Of a DNA stretch of 64,000 nucleotides, positions 20,520 to 30,700 are shown piece by piece; the stretch's first letter is position 1; each line of letters begins with the position of its first letter. The translations under genes and the position numbers were made by a program. Below the pieces are notes generated by a model. That model saw nothing but the letters and a program-made list of their open reading frames with translations, ran no database searches and was not told the origin of the DNA. The DNA is taken from assembly GCA_000507305.1 (NCBI GenBank), contig DF242516.1:45609-109608 (forward strand). Reading direction: 5' to 3'. The stretch is from Breviolum minutum Mf 1.05b.01 (Eukaryota > Sar > Dinophyceae > Suessiales > Symbiodiniaceae).

Positions 20520-21449
20520 ATGAATCAGTCTTTTGTGTACCACGCCAAGAATCCGGTGTGTGCGAGGGCAAAAGATGATCAAAGAATCATTCGTCCCAGG
20601 ATTATGGATGGAAGGGCCATGACCAAGCAACAGCTCCGCTTGGAAGAGCTTGCAGAGGAGGGACGTCAATGGGCTAAACATCCAGAATTGAAGCCCAAGC
20701 CAAGACCGGAAGGTCGAGGCATGGCATATGCAATGGCTCATTTGGATGAGCTAATTGAAAAGGGTAAACTGCAAAAGCAGGCTCGTGAAGTTGCAAGTCC
20801 ACAACAGTCCGATGAGGTCTTCCATGATGCTGATGATCCGAGTGACAATGAGGAGAGCATTTGGATGGATGCAAATGAGACAAGCCCATCTTGGGAAATG
20901 CCAACAGACATTGCTGAAAGCTCAGATGTCATGGAGAACGAACTTGAAGGAGGTGAACAGGCCATGGATCCCACAGAAATTATCGCAGTGCCTGATTTCA
21001 GAGAAGGCGAGCTTGCAGGAGGACAGGCCATCGATTCCATTGTCGCAGTGCCTGATTTCACCGAAGGCGAGCTTTCAGGAGGACAGGCCATCGATTCCAT
21101 TGTCGCAGTGCCTGATTTCACCGAAGGCGAGCTTTCAGGAGGACAGGCCATCGATTCCAGTGTCGCAGTGCCTGATTTCAGAGAAGGCCAGCTTGCAGGA
21201 GAACAGGCCATCGATTCCATTGTCGCAGTGCCTGATTTCAGAGAAGGCCAGCTTGCAGGAGAACAGGCCATCGATTCCATTATCGCAGTGCCTGATTTCA
21301 CCGAAGGGGAGCTTGCAGGAGAAAGCTTTCTCGCAGGAGTTCAGCAGAACCAGAATCCGTTGACAGAGGTAGAGACAGAACGTGAAGACTTCTCGATGTG
21401 GTCTTTTCTAAGGGCTGCTGGGCTTGTTTGTGGCTGTTGGGGTCGATGA
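20520..21449 (+). CDS. Array unit 4, part A protein (309 aa, different internal repeat)
   Basis: The first 120 residues match the other units (MNQSFVYHAKNP, TKQQLRLEELAEEGRQWAKH) and so does the C-terminus (WSFLRAAGLVCGCWGR). The middle is different: the 12-residue PLPEV repeat is replaced by a 20-residue (60 bp) repeat, VAVPDFTEGELSGGQAIDSI, present about six times between 20981 and 21320 with near-identical DNA. The hinge holds DANETSPSWEMPTDIAES, also found in unit 7. The fixed ends and swapped middle suggest the centre acts as a flexible spacer or a surface under diversifying pressure (inference). Confidence 0.6.
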   Translation: MNQSFVYHAKNPVCARAKDDQRIIRPRIMDGRAMTKQQLRLEELAEEGRQWAKHPELKPKPRPEGRGMAYAMAHLDELIEKGKLQKQAREVASPQQSDEVFHDADDPSDNEESIWMDANETSPSWEMPTDIAESSDVMENELEGGEQAMDPTEIIAVPDFREGELAGGQAIDSIVAVPDFTEGELSGGQAIDSIVAVPDFTEGELSGGQAIDSSVAVPDFREGQLAGEQAIDSIVAVPDFREGQLAGEQAIDSIIAVPDFTEGELAGESFLAGVQQNQNPLTEVETEREDFSMWSFLRAAGLVCGCWGR

Positions 21450-21684
21450 TCATGCGCTTGGACCACAGCAATTGTTGGAACAGTGTCAAACAGATTGACA
21501 GATCGATTTTCTGATTGAAATCCTTGAACATAAAAATAAAGCGTTGATAGACCCAGCGCCAAAATTGCGCTTGAGTGTCCAAATGGCATTGACGCGAACT
21601 GAGAGAAAAAGAAGTTGAGTCGATGGTAATTCACCAAGTCCAAACCATCATGATTTGGATTCTGCAACAGAGCACTGTTTTGAG

Positions 21685-22310
21685 AAGCCTTGTGTTAAGC
21701 ACACCTTTGGGCAATCTTTCTTTCTTAAGGAAGTGCTTCGTGGCAGCGACTTCGGCATCAATGCTTCATATTTCCAGGATTTGTTCAGCCAGGCTCACAG
21801 AGTGGTGCCTGAGTTTAGACTCTGATCACTCCATTGTTCTATGCATTGCTTATGTTTTGAACAAGTAAGGCTGGGTATTCTCGTTTTTTTTTTGCATCAA
21901 GACTCATCCGACGTTGAGAGTGTTTTTTTGCAGGCGAATTCTGGTTCATTGTCCAAACGTGTCCCCGTGGATCTCATCATGCAGGAGACTCAGCTTCGGA
22001 ATTTTGAGTTTTTTTTGATTTTTGGATTCAGAATCGCAGAAACAAAAACACTCGCCCACTGCGGAACTCAGGATATGCTGTGGCAATGTGGTTATCGATA
22101 TGGTTGACCAGGCAGAAAACCACAAGGTTTTCCTCAAAGTTTCACTGTCTCGGCAGCTGCTGGTGTCATGGAGGGGAGAGGTCCGTTTTGTTTTTTGTGC
22201 AGGTAGACATGTTTTACTACACGGGTTGGGCAGAATGGGCTGCAATCTCAGGCATAAGTGGATCGATAAAAAAAACTTGGGAAAATGAACCAGCAACACT
22301 GTGGCACTAG
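21685..22310 (+). pseudogene. Array unit 4, part B (deleted)
   Basis: It starts like the other copies (SLVLSTPL in a shifted frame; GSDFGINASYFQDLF in the DNA) but about 90 bp after GAGTTTAGACTC are missing, removing the SHHEAWKQMRFC region. Later parts persist: an intron ending TTTTTTGCAG, NVVIDMVDQAENHKV, a 32 bp mini-intron (22171-22202) and the ATLWH end at TAG 22308. An added CT near 22150 shifts the last frame. Confidence 0.6.
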
Positions 22311-22626
22311 TACCTGAGTATGTAAATAATGTAGATACATATTTACTATTTACATATATATTTGTATATACACCCTAGGGTTCCAAAACCTATTTAAACA
22401 ATAGCCTTTGGCTGAAAGCCTATTTCACGATTCATCGAAAATGACGCTTCGCAATCACGCAACAACTTGCACCAGTTTGACCACTTTTTTTTTCCCATCG
22501 CAACATCATGCCGGCATCGTTCACCTTCTCCTTGGACTTCTGGTCCTGAGAATTGTTACAGTGCGTTGCGAATTCTCCCTGGCTTCCACACCAATTGAAC
22601 AATGTTTGCCAGTTAGATTTGACTTN
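22311..22626. other. Spacer ending in assembly gap (N at 22626)
   Basis: AT-rich spacer, then unrelated sequence (about 22380-22625) containing a hydrophobic open frame (HLLLGLLVLRIVTV) that is cut by the N. After the N the sequence resumes inside the spacer of another array unit. Confidence 0.6.
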
Positions 22627-22731
22627 CCAAATGGCATTGACGCGAACTGAGAGAAAAAGAAGTTGAGTCGATGGTAATTTATCAAGTCAAACCATCATGA
22701 TTTGGATTCCGCAACAGAGCACTGTTTTCAG

Positions 22732-23410
22732 AAGCTTTGTGTTAAGCACACGTTTGGGGAACCTTTTTTAATTGAGGAAGTGCTTCGTGGCAGCGACTTC
22801 AGCATCAATGCCTCACATTTCCAGGATTTCTTCAGCCAGGCTCACAGAATTGTATCTGAGTTTAGACTCAAGCTGAAAGTGTTACACATGTCACACCACG
22901 AAGCCTGGAAGCAAATGAGATTTTGCCTAAATTCCAACGATGTTTGCAAACCTCTTGCTGATCACACCAGTGTTCTATGCATTGCTTTTGTTTCTGACAA
23001 GTAATCATCTGACGTTGAGAGTTTTTTTTGCAGGCGATTTTTGGTTCATTGTCCAACCGTGTCACCGTGGATCTCATCATGCACTACGTGACTCAGCTTC
23101 GGAATTTTGAGTTTGTAGATTTTGGGATTCAGAATCGCAGAAACAAAAACACTCGCCGACTGAGGAGCTCAGGATATGCTGTGGCATGTGGTTATTGATA
23201 TGGTTGACCAGGCCGAAAACCACAAAGTTTTCCTCAAAGTTTCACTGTCGGCAGCTGCTGGTGTCATGGAGGGCGGAGAGGTCCGTTTCGTTTTTTGTGC
23301 AGGTAGACATGTTTTACTACACGGGTTTGGCAGAATGGGCTGCAATCTCAGGCATAAGTGGATCGATAAAAAAGGCTTGGGAAAATGAACCAGCAACACT
23401 GTGGCACTAG
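22732..23410 (+). CDS. Array unit 5, part B gene (part A missing)
   Basis: After acceptor-like TTTTCAG it reads KLCVKHTFGEPFLIEEVLRG, SDFSINASHFQDFFSQ, KVLHMSHHEAWKQMRF and LCIAFVSDK, to about 23003. A short T-rich intron (up to TTTTTTTTGCAG at 23033) and the DLIMHYVTQLRNFE segment follow, then VVIDMVDQAENHKVFLKVSL, a 34 bp mini-intron (23269-23302) and VDMFYYTGLAEWAAISGISG to TAG 23408. This copy has no obvious disabling change in its exons, but the part A half lies in the gap at 22626. Function unknown. Confidence 0.5.
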
Positions 23411-23504
23411 CAACTGAGTATGTAAGTATATACATATATGATATATATATAAGCATATTACATAATATTTAATCCTGTGTATATATATATATTTATTTAT
23501 TTAT

Positions 23505-23640
23505 AGTCAAAATGTGAGGGGTAAAGGAATCGGACATGACTGCTTTGAACATTTCTTGCCAACTGCCTGCTGTTTCAGGTGGTGTTGCTACTCTTGGGTC
23601 CTATAAGCTGCCGACACCATCAATTTTCATTAAACCGGGT
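23505..23640 (+). repeat. Array unit 6, 5' fragment
   Basis: It contains only the leader start (GACATGACTGCTTTGAACAT, CTGTTTCAGGTGGTGTTGCT, then TCCTATAAGCTGCC) and diverges at about 23640. The internal part corresponding to GCGTGCAGCGAAGG is deleted. It marks the breakpoint where unrelated DNA entered the array. Confidence 0.75.
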
Positions 23641-24089
23641 CAGGTCACCAATCAGAAGGTATGGTCAAAAATAAAAACACTTGGACATGCTTGCAAATAT
23701 CGATCACTTGGACGTGCTTGCTTAAACCACATCGAGGACTCATTGTTGATTGGGAGGGTTGATGCCCTGAAATACCAGTGGAAATGTTTGCTGGAACCAC
23801 ATCCAACAGTTGGTGTTTATTGTGTTTTATTCTATTTCATTTTATGTTTTTTCTTGTGTGTGTGTTTTTATTGGTCCCAATATTTTCTTTCCTGCGTTTT
23901 TTTTTACATTAATTTTGTTCCCTATCTTCTTTATGTGTTTCTATTGGTTGGCAAGCTCATTAGATACCCTCCCAATAGACTCCTATTTCCATCACAAGAA
24001 ATTTTAGATATCTACTGTATATATTTTTAAAGATATTTTTTCAAAACGAAGCCACAAAAGCAAGTTTTGTACAAAAACACTTATGATTC

Positions 24090-24198
24090 ATATAGGTGTT
24101 TCCAAAAATAGGGGTACCCCAAAATGGACGGTTTATAATGGAAAACCCTATTAAAATGGATGATTTGGGGGTACCACCATTTAAGGAAACACTCATAT
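24090..24198 (-). mobile_element. Fold-back MITE, copy 1
   Basis: A near-palindrome of about 108 bp. Its termini read AGGTGTTTCCAAAAATAGGG and, in reverse complement, AGTGTTTCCTTAAATGGTGG. The inner part matches the reverse complement of the element at 32893-33001. CATAT or ATAT flanks both ends. It has no coding capacity and must depend on a transposase elsewhere. Confidence 0.85.
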
Positions 24199-24267
24199 TT
24201 GCAGCTTTATGTTCCCAACAAACCTTGCGGTCCTTGGAGGTGGTTGTCCTCTTTTGCCGCCTGATGC

Positions 24268-24800
24268 CGCATTGTGGCCAGGATTTTGGGCGGGTATTTT
24301 GGTGCGTTTTCAGTGCTGTGGAGTTTCTGTGACATATATTTATACACAGCTTGGACATATTCATGTAGCTGCTTGATGCAACTGCATGGACGCAAACTGG
24401 ACAAGACCTTACTACATCTCACTACGAAAAACACAGCAATTTGTGGAGTGGAGGGACAAGAGTTTCCTCCTTTCCAGAGGAGCTTGAGGGGTGGTGCTGT
24501 TGCTGGCCATGTTTTTCCAAAGCCACTTGCCTAAGTTGGAGTGATTCCACCGGAATCCGATTTGCATCTTGATTTCTGGTTCTGAGGTTGGTCGCCTAAA
24601 CAGCTTGAGGTTGCCAGATGCAAGAGATCTTTCCGGCAAAATGGCTGCCAAAAGTCCACAGAAACTCTGCAGACGTATGTGCACACACGTTATATGAATA
24701 CTGTACCGCCTGATTCTTTGCAAGTACAGTAGCGTACAATATGATTGTAGAAATTGTCCATACGTGATAAGCAAGTGACAATGTATGATTTTTATGATTG
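24268..24800 (+). repeat. Dispersed repeat, copy 2
   Basis: It matches 8705-8960 and 9462-9600, joined here without the 500 bp that separates them in copy 1. It carries its own insertion of about 110 bp (24375-24480) before TTGAGGGGTGGTGCTGTTGC. Confidence 0.7.
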
Positions 24801-25503
24801 CAATATATAGTATAATATAGTATATATGGTATATATGTATAAATGAATATTTGTATATGTACATATGTACCTATTCGGAGACAGTGACAGAGAGCGAAAA
24901 GAGAGTTTTGAAAGTGGGACATGAAGGTACATGAAGGTACAAGGCGACGATCTCTGAAACCAAATGACATAATGATATATAAGTGCTGCACGGATCCCAC
25001 TGTGAGCTGGACATTTGTGTTTGGGCTCAAAGAATTTGGAGTGTGCAAGACATGAGCGACATATCTTGCACTATGTGAAAAAATGCTTCGGGAGGTTCGG
25101 CTGATTTTCAAAATCTGGGAATCTTCGGCATGTTGCAATGCCTATTTACGGCCTCCTCAGGCAGGCTGAAAGACCTGCCCCGCCAAGGAAAACCGTATGT
25201 GCCGAACCTGGTTTTTCTCTGAAGCATTCGAGAAATTTGATATGCAAAACTTGTCACATGGGATGTTTTTTTTTTGGTGGGGGATCCTATGAAACAATGA
25301 TTTTGGCAACGCACCTTAGAACTTTACAATTGGTGTACTGTAGGTTCTATTCCCCCCTTTCTTGGGGGGTATGTTTTGTGTCACCTTTCAGATTCCAGGC
25401 ATGCACAGCAGAAAGGCCGCTTTCGTCGCAATCACAAAGCAGGCCTGTCGAACAGAGCTAGGCAGGTGAAGTTTTTTACGCATGCCTGCTCAAGTGCTCG
25501 TCA

Positions 25504-25794
25504 ATGAAACTGATCAGATTCAATTCTATTCAGTCTTTGCAGATGCTCAGATTGAAGTGTTTCTTTTGCAACTGTTTCACTCCTTTCTTTCAGTTTCTTC
25601 GTAAATCATTATTACTTATCACCGAAGCAAAAATTCCATCGCCATGTTCGCACCTTTTTCAAGGTGTGATTAAGGGTCTAGCAAATGCCACGGTCGCTTG
25701 GTGTCAGAGTTTGCTGTCTCCAGCAGGACAAGTTTTGCAAGAAATCGACACCTGGGCACACCAGATTTGTGCAGAGATGGTTGATGTTTAAAGC
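25504..25794 (+). CDS. Exon-like ORF, unknown
   Basis: An ORF of 95 codons whose second half (HLFQGVIKGLANATVAWCQS, then LSPAGQVLQEIDTWAHQICA) has normal protein composition and helical periodicity, unlike neighbouring frames. A T-rich stretch before TTTCAAG could serve as an acceptor, giving an exon from about 25662. No relative is present in the window and no family is recognised. Confidence 0.3.
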
Positions 25795-26284
25795 ATGTCA
25801 GACTTGAGTGCGAAACAGTGCTGCAGGACTGGCCCACAGTTTGTCTCTGGCCTGTTTTCTTGTCTCATGCTCAGATGACTTTGCATATCCCAAGTGAGCG
25901 AAGCGGGTCTGTCAGCAAGCCATCCCGTGCCCATAGAGCCCATGCCAACCACTTGGTTTTTGAGGCACAGGTGATTCTCATCAATGTCTTTTTGGTTCAA
26001 TATCTTAGTGGTCAACTCAGATGCTTTCGAGTTGAAAATGTTGGCGAAAAATGGATTCCTGTCAGGTTCCACGGTCCTTCTGACGATGACAGTAGATGTG
26101 CCGCTGTTTGGATGCCCTGAAAAAAATCGCCGAAACGATGCCCTGAGGGAAACGATGTCCAGTTTAACGTTGGATTTCAGGTTGCTTCATCTTGCATGGT
26201 TTTGGAGAGTGGAGTCTTCCTCCCGTGCAGCACCAACACAGCCGATGACCCAGCAATTGAATTATCAAAGGCGGAGTTACGGAG

Positions 26285-26625
26285 TTTCAACAACACCACA
26301 TCATGCACATCACTCACACCACTCACATCACTCACATCACATCACTCACATCACTCACATCCCACATCATTCACATCTCACACATCACATCTCCTTCCTA
26401 TCACACATCACATCGCACATCGCGTCTCACATCTCACATCCCACGTCACACACCATATCTCACATAACATCTCACATCACATCTCCAATAACTTCTCACG
26501 TCACCATCTCCAAACGCATCTCCAATCACCTCTCACATCACATCTCACCACATCCCTCACATCCCTCACATCACTCACATCTCACACGTCGCATCTCACA
26601 TGTCACATCACATCTCGGTGTATAG
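26285..26625. repeat. TCACA-type satellite
   Basis: About 340 bp of imperfect CTCACATCACA units with pentamer periodicity. A smaller patch recurs at 27100-27190. Open frames through it encode only His/Ser/Thr-rich repeats. Confidence 0.95.
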
Positions 26626-26689
26626 CTGGAGCGCAAAATGCTGTATTTTTCCATTTCAAAATGCGTCTCCAAAGCCCGAAACGTAACCT

Positions 26690-26900
26690 CGGCGAACGGG
26701 CGGGTGCGCGCATTGTACTGGATGTTTCGTGCGTTGCGACTAGACTATCAAACATGAATGTCGCAGCTCCTATTGCATTTTGCATCCCATAGGTTGCTCC
26801 GCGCAATGTACTGGACGTGTCATGTGTTGCGGCTATCAAACATATAGATGTCATAGGTCCATTGCGTTTTGCATCCCATAGGTTGCTCGGCAGGATGTAG
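26690..26900. repeat. Imperfect tandem repeat of about 95 bp
   Basis: Two-plus copies sharing TGTACTGGA, GTGTTGCG, ACTATCAAACAT and TTTTGCATCCCATAGGTTGC, with a further partial start at 26881. Confidence 0.8.
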
Positions 26901-26924
26901 CGGACGATTCAGGTATCGCAGAGG

Positions 26925-27085
26925 GGTACTTTGTAGTACAGGGTACTAATTGTAGTACGGAGTGCTTTGTTTTGTAGCAGCAAGTAGTTCTTTGTTTTGT
27001 AGTGCTATCTAGTACTTTGTAGTACAGGGTAGTACGGAGTAAAACTTTGTAGTACTTTGTAATACTTGGTAGTACGGTTGTAGCA
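26925..27085. repeat. GTACTTTGTAGTAC repeat cluster
   Basis: Repeated GTAC-centred words (GTACTTTGTAGTAC, GTAGTACGGAGT, TTGTTTTGTAG) over 160 bp, many of them short palindromes. Confidence 0.85.
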
Positions 27086-27904
27086 TTTTTCATGGTGGGC
27101 ACCACATCTCACCATTTGTCGCCACATCACATTGCATCTCACCACTTGTCACTACATCACATCACATCATATCTCTACATCTCACCGCACGTGTTTTTTC
27201 ATTACAGTACCACCGCCGACACACCACGGAAACACCACCAAAACGCCACCAGACGGAACGGCTGAAGGCTGGTACACACAAAAACCTCGGTTTGGGGATC
27301 GCACTGGTTGGTCGCCCTGCGCACATTCTATAGCAAATTCTTTCTTTGGCTCATAATTTCTCCCTTCTACTTGTAATTTATATATTCAAAAGAAGGGGGG
27401 CATGGGACATGACTGCTTTCAATTTTTCTTGCCAACTGCTTGCTGTTTCAGGTGGTTTTGCTATTCTTGGGTGCATGCAGCGAAGGTGTCGAGATTGGGA
27501 GGACCTTCAATGCGTCTCTGAGTCCTATAAGTTGCCTAAAGATCAGTTTTAGGTATCCATTTTGGAATGAACCCAAGTTGAAACATATGACATATTCTAA
27601 GAGGCTCTCACTTATGATTCATATCAGATTTTTATATATCTTACCCAACAAACCTTGGGTGATTGGAGGTGGTGGTCCTCTTTTGCCGCGTGATGCCACG
27701 TTTGACCAGCTCCACTCCCGCAGTCTCAGGGGTTTCTTGGACTTTGCAGGAAAAAAACGTGGCATTTTTTGGATGAAACGAGGAACCTGCTGGGGAAAGG
27801 TGTTGGATGATGGCTGGATTGATTTTGGATGCTTCAGACAAGAAAAACATGGCTTTCTTCTGAAAGTTGACACGGCTCAAAATTGTGGAAAACGCACCCG
27901 TGCC

Positions 27905-28279
27905 ATGAATCAATCCTTTGTGTACCATGCGAAGAATCCTGTTTGTGCGAGGGCAAAAAATGATCAAAGAGTCATTCGTCCCAGGATTATGGATGGAAGG
28001 GCCATGACCAAGCAACAGCTCCGCTTGGAAGAGCTTGCAGAGGAGGGACGCCAATGGGCGAAACATCCAGAATTGAAGCCCAAGCCAAGACCGGAAGGTC
28101 GAGGAATGGCACATGCAATTGCACATTTGGATGAGCTACTTGAAAAGGGTAAACTGCAAAAGCAGGCTCGTGAAGTTGCAAGTCCACAACAGTCCGATGA
28201 GGTTTTCCATGATGCTGTTGATCCGATTGACAATGAGGAGAGCATTTGGATGGATACACAGGCCACTGAGTCCACATGA
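27905..28279 (+). pseudogene. Array unit 7, part A (prematurely stopped)
   Basis: Here the leader and part A are one continuous frame from 27440 (VVLLFLGACSEGVEIG, FLYILPNKPWVIGGGG, GWIDFGCFRQEKHG, then MNQSFVYHAKNP). This shows how the two pieces belong together and gives a product of up to 279 residues. A TGA at 28277 interrupts the frame shortly after WMDTQ. The remaining sequence (NGALPDVPKSFFGGV, KNGPFSAVP) continues in other frames to the conserved GLVCGCWGR end at 28647. The hinge PSWEMPTDIAGS links it to unit 4. Confidence 0.65.
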
Positions 28280-28780
28280 GAAGCCCATCTTGGGAAATGC
28301 CAACAGACATTGCTGGAAGCGCTGAGTCCACAGAAAATGGTGCGCTGCCTGATGTCCCAAAAAGCTTTTTTGGAGGAGTCATGGAGACTGCTAAGAATGG
28401 TCCATTCTCTGCAGTCCCCATGTCTCCTCCAAGAAAGCTTTCTCAGACATCAGGGATCGCTGCCTGATGTTGAAAGCGAGCTTGGAGTCATGGAGACTAC
28501 AAAGAATGGCCTGTTCAACTTTTCATGTTCGGAATGTGCAACATCATTTGAGCGAACTTGGAGGACTTCAGCAGGCAGAATGTGAAGACTTCTCGATGTG
28601 GTCTTTTCTAAGGGCTGCTGGGCTTGTTTGCGGCTGTTGGGGTCGATGATCCTGCACTTGGACCACAGCAATTGGTGGAACTGTGGCAAACAGATTGACA
28701 GATTGATTTTCTGATGATTGAAATCCTTGAAAAAAATGAAGCGTTCATAGACCCAGCGCCAAAATTGCTCTTGAGTGTCC

Positions 28781-28885
28781 AAATGGCATTGACGTGAACT
28801 GAGAGAAATAAGAAGTTGAGTCGATGGTAGTCATTGACGCGAACTGAGAGAAATAAGAAGTTGAGTCGATGGTAGTTCATGTTCA
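28781..28885 (+). repeat. Tandem duplication of about 50 bp in unit 7 spacer
   Basis: The stretch CATTGACGTGAACTGAGAGA ... GAAGTTGAGTCGATGGTAGT is present twice in succession; other units have one copy. With the variable A-run in the other units, this shows the region before part B is not coding. Confidence 0.85.
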
Positions 28886-28932
28886 AGTCGAAACCATCAT
28901 GATTTGGATTCTGAAACAGAGCACTTTTTCAG

Positions 28933-29618
28933 AAACTTTGTGTTAAGCGTACGTTTGGGTAACCCTTTTTCATTGAGGAAGTGCTTCGCGGCAGCGACTT
29001 CAGCATCAATGCGTCATATTTCCAGGATTTGTTCAGCCAGGCTCACAGAGTGGTGTCTGAGTTTAGACTCAAGCTGAGAGGGCTACACATGTCACACCAT
29101 GAAGCCTGGAAGCAAAGAGGATCTTGCATGATTTTGCCTGAGGTCCAACAATGCTTGCAAACCTCTTGCTGATCACTCCAGTGTTCTATGCATTGCTTAT
29201 GTTTCGAACAAGTAAGGCTGGATATCTACGCCTTTTTTTACACCAAGACTCATGCTGAGAGTCTGAGAGTTTTTTGCAGGCGATTTTTGGTTCATTGTCC
29301 AAACGTGTCACCGTGGATCTCATCATGCACTACGAGACTCAGCTTCGGAATTTTGAGGGTGTAGATTTTTGGATCCAGAATCGCAGATGCAAACACTCCG
29401 CGACTGCGGAACTCAGGATATGCTGTGGCATGTGGTTATTGATATGGTCGACCAGGCGGACAACCACAAAGTTTTCCTCAAAGTTTCACTGTAGGTAGCT
29501 GCTGGTGTTATGGAGGTCGGTGGATAGGTCAGTTTTGTTTCTTGTTGCAGGTAGACATGTTTTACTACGCGCGTTTAGCAGAATGGGCTGCAATCTCAGG
29601 CATCACTGTGGCTACTAG
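28933..29618 (+). pseudogene. Array unit 7, part B
   Basis: After TTTTTCAG it retains KLCVKRTFG-like sequence, GSDFSINASYFQDLFSQAHR, SHHEAWKQ and the first intron. It has an extra insertion after AAGCAAAG, a changed base in CTGTAGGTAGCTGC (stop in place of the SAAAG codons), a 38 bp mini-intron (29513-29550) and a deletion that removes SGWIEKAWENEPA from the last exon. Confidence 0.65.
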
Positions 29619-30571
29619 TAGACAATATCTGTAAATTCATATATTGAATATACGCATATATATATATATACACATTTTTATGCTCGACTGGTGAATGTGG
29701 GTGTGAACCTAGGTGGGAAGCGAGGCCCTCGAGCAGCACAAAAACTCCCTTGTGCTGATCCAAACAGTTCAATCCTGAAGGGCAAAATTAAGATAGATTA
29801 AGAGCAGCTGGAGGGTTATACTGTAGTTTTTTAATGTTTTTTAGTTTTTCATGGATGAGGGGGAATAGCTGCCTGGAGGTTCAATTGACATGTTTTTAGA
29901 TGGCAGTATTCCAGCACCTTCCTCTCTTGGTGCTGGACAGTGTTTGCTGTGATGTCGTTGAGGCTGTACCTTTTCTTTTGTTCTTCTCAATGGTTCTTCA
30001 GGTTTTGAACTCAGTATATTTGGAAAGTCGGACCCGGGGGGGGTTGTGCAATTTTCTTAGACAACATCGAATTTTCGGCTTCTTGTTTTCGGGGTACAGT
30101 GTGCACTTGCCATTTACCAGAAACAACAAAAACACACACAAGACACACAAAACATCAAAAAAACCCAAGGCGTTTGTACCATTTTTGGCTCCCAAATGGA
30201 TTTTTCAGCATTTTTTTCGTTGGGGGGCATCGAAGTTCCCCACGGGGCTTCCCTTTAGGTAAAAACCCTTCAACTCTGCAGGCACAAGCATTTCCAGGGG
30301 TTGTGACTGACAAGTGGTCACTCCCGGTTGAGGCTCCTGTCAGGAGCTGAGGGATTTCCAGGGTAGAAACTCGCTTGAGTTTGTTGTTTTTTTTTGTCAA
30401 AGACAAAAAGTTAGATTCAACGGTTCTTAAAGAATTTGTGTGGATTTTTCAACTGTTGATATATTCTTCAATTGTTGGATTCAATGGTTGTTACCCGTTC
30501 TTCCACAATCATAGAAGTGGAAAACTACCCCAAATTCCAGGAAACGACTATTGGAGACTATTGGAGATACA

Positions 30572-30605
30572 CCCATTTTTCACGAAAAAACCCATGAAAA
30601 ATGGG
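30572..30605. repeat. Short perfect inverted repeat
   Basis: Arms CCCATTTTTCA (30572-30582) and TGAAAAATGGG (30595-30605) pair perfectly around a 12 nt loop. Confidence 0.8.
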
Positions 30606-30640
30606 AGGAAGGGGTAAAAATCATCTAGAAAAAAATGTTA

Positions 30641-30700
30641 CAGGTGTTTCCCTCCAAAATGGGTGGTACCTCTCCATTTCACCACCCCCAAAAAATGATG
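30641..30700. repeat. Degenerate copy of the MITE family
   Basis: CAGGTGTTTCCCTCCAAAAT followed by GGGTGGTACC resembles the reverse complement of the 8021-8083 fragment, including a downstream CTACTAGGAAAA segment. Confidence 0.45.

Larger units (their letters stand above)
23641..27394. other. Unrelated block interrupting the array
   Basis: Contents in order: T-rich sequence (23810-24010), a fold-back MITE (24090-24198), copy 2 of the 8.7-9.6 kb dispersed repeat (24268-24800), AT-rich sequence, an exon-like ORF (25504-25794), a possible exon with QYLSGQLRCFRVENVGEKW (about 25990-26120), a TCACA satellite, a repeat of about 95 bp, and GTACTTTGTAGTAC repeats. There is no complete gene. Confidence 0.6.
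14507..29620 (+). repeat. Tandem array of a two-part gene family (7 full or partial units)
   Basis: Approximate units: U1 14507-16330 (5' end missing), U2 16331-18520, U3 18521-19900 (cut by a gap), U4 19902-22320, U5 22627-23415 (3' half only, after a gap), U6 23505-23640 (5' fragment), U7 27395-29620. A full unit has a leader with a signal-like VVLLLLGACSEGADIG, part A (a hydrophilic ORF ending CGCWGR), a spacer, then part B exons ending near ENEPATLWH. Between-unit spacers are AT-rich. Parts A and B could be one gene with undetected introns, but the part A stop is conserved in all units that reach it. I do not recognise the family. Confidence 0.85.

Noticed and set aside
20981-21320. CRISPR-like appearance of regular 60 bp repeats
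   Set aside because: The repeats are contiguous, in frame and coding, with no unique spacers; the genome is eukaryotic.
25984-26792. His/Ser-rich frames across the TCACA satellite
   Set aside because: Simple-repeat translation; three different frames stay open for the same reason.
30170-30200. Possible spliced-leader relic (CCATTTTTGGCTCCC)
   Set aside because: The match to the conserved dinoflagellate spliced-leader core is partial, with an extra T and a different 3' end, and it lies far from any gene start.
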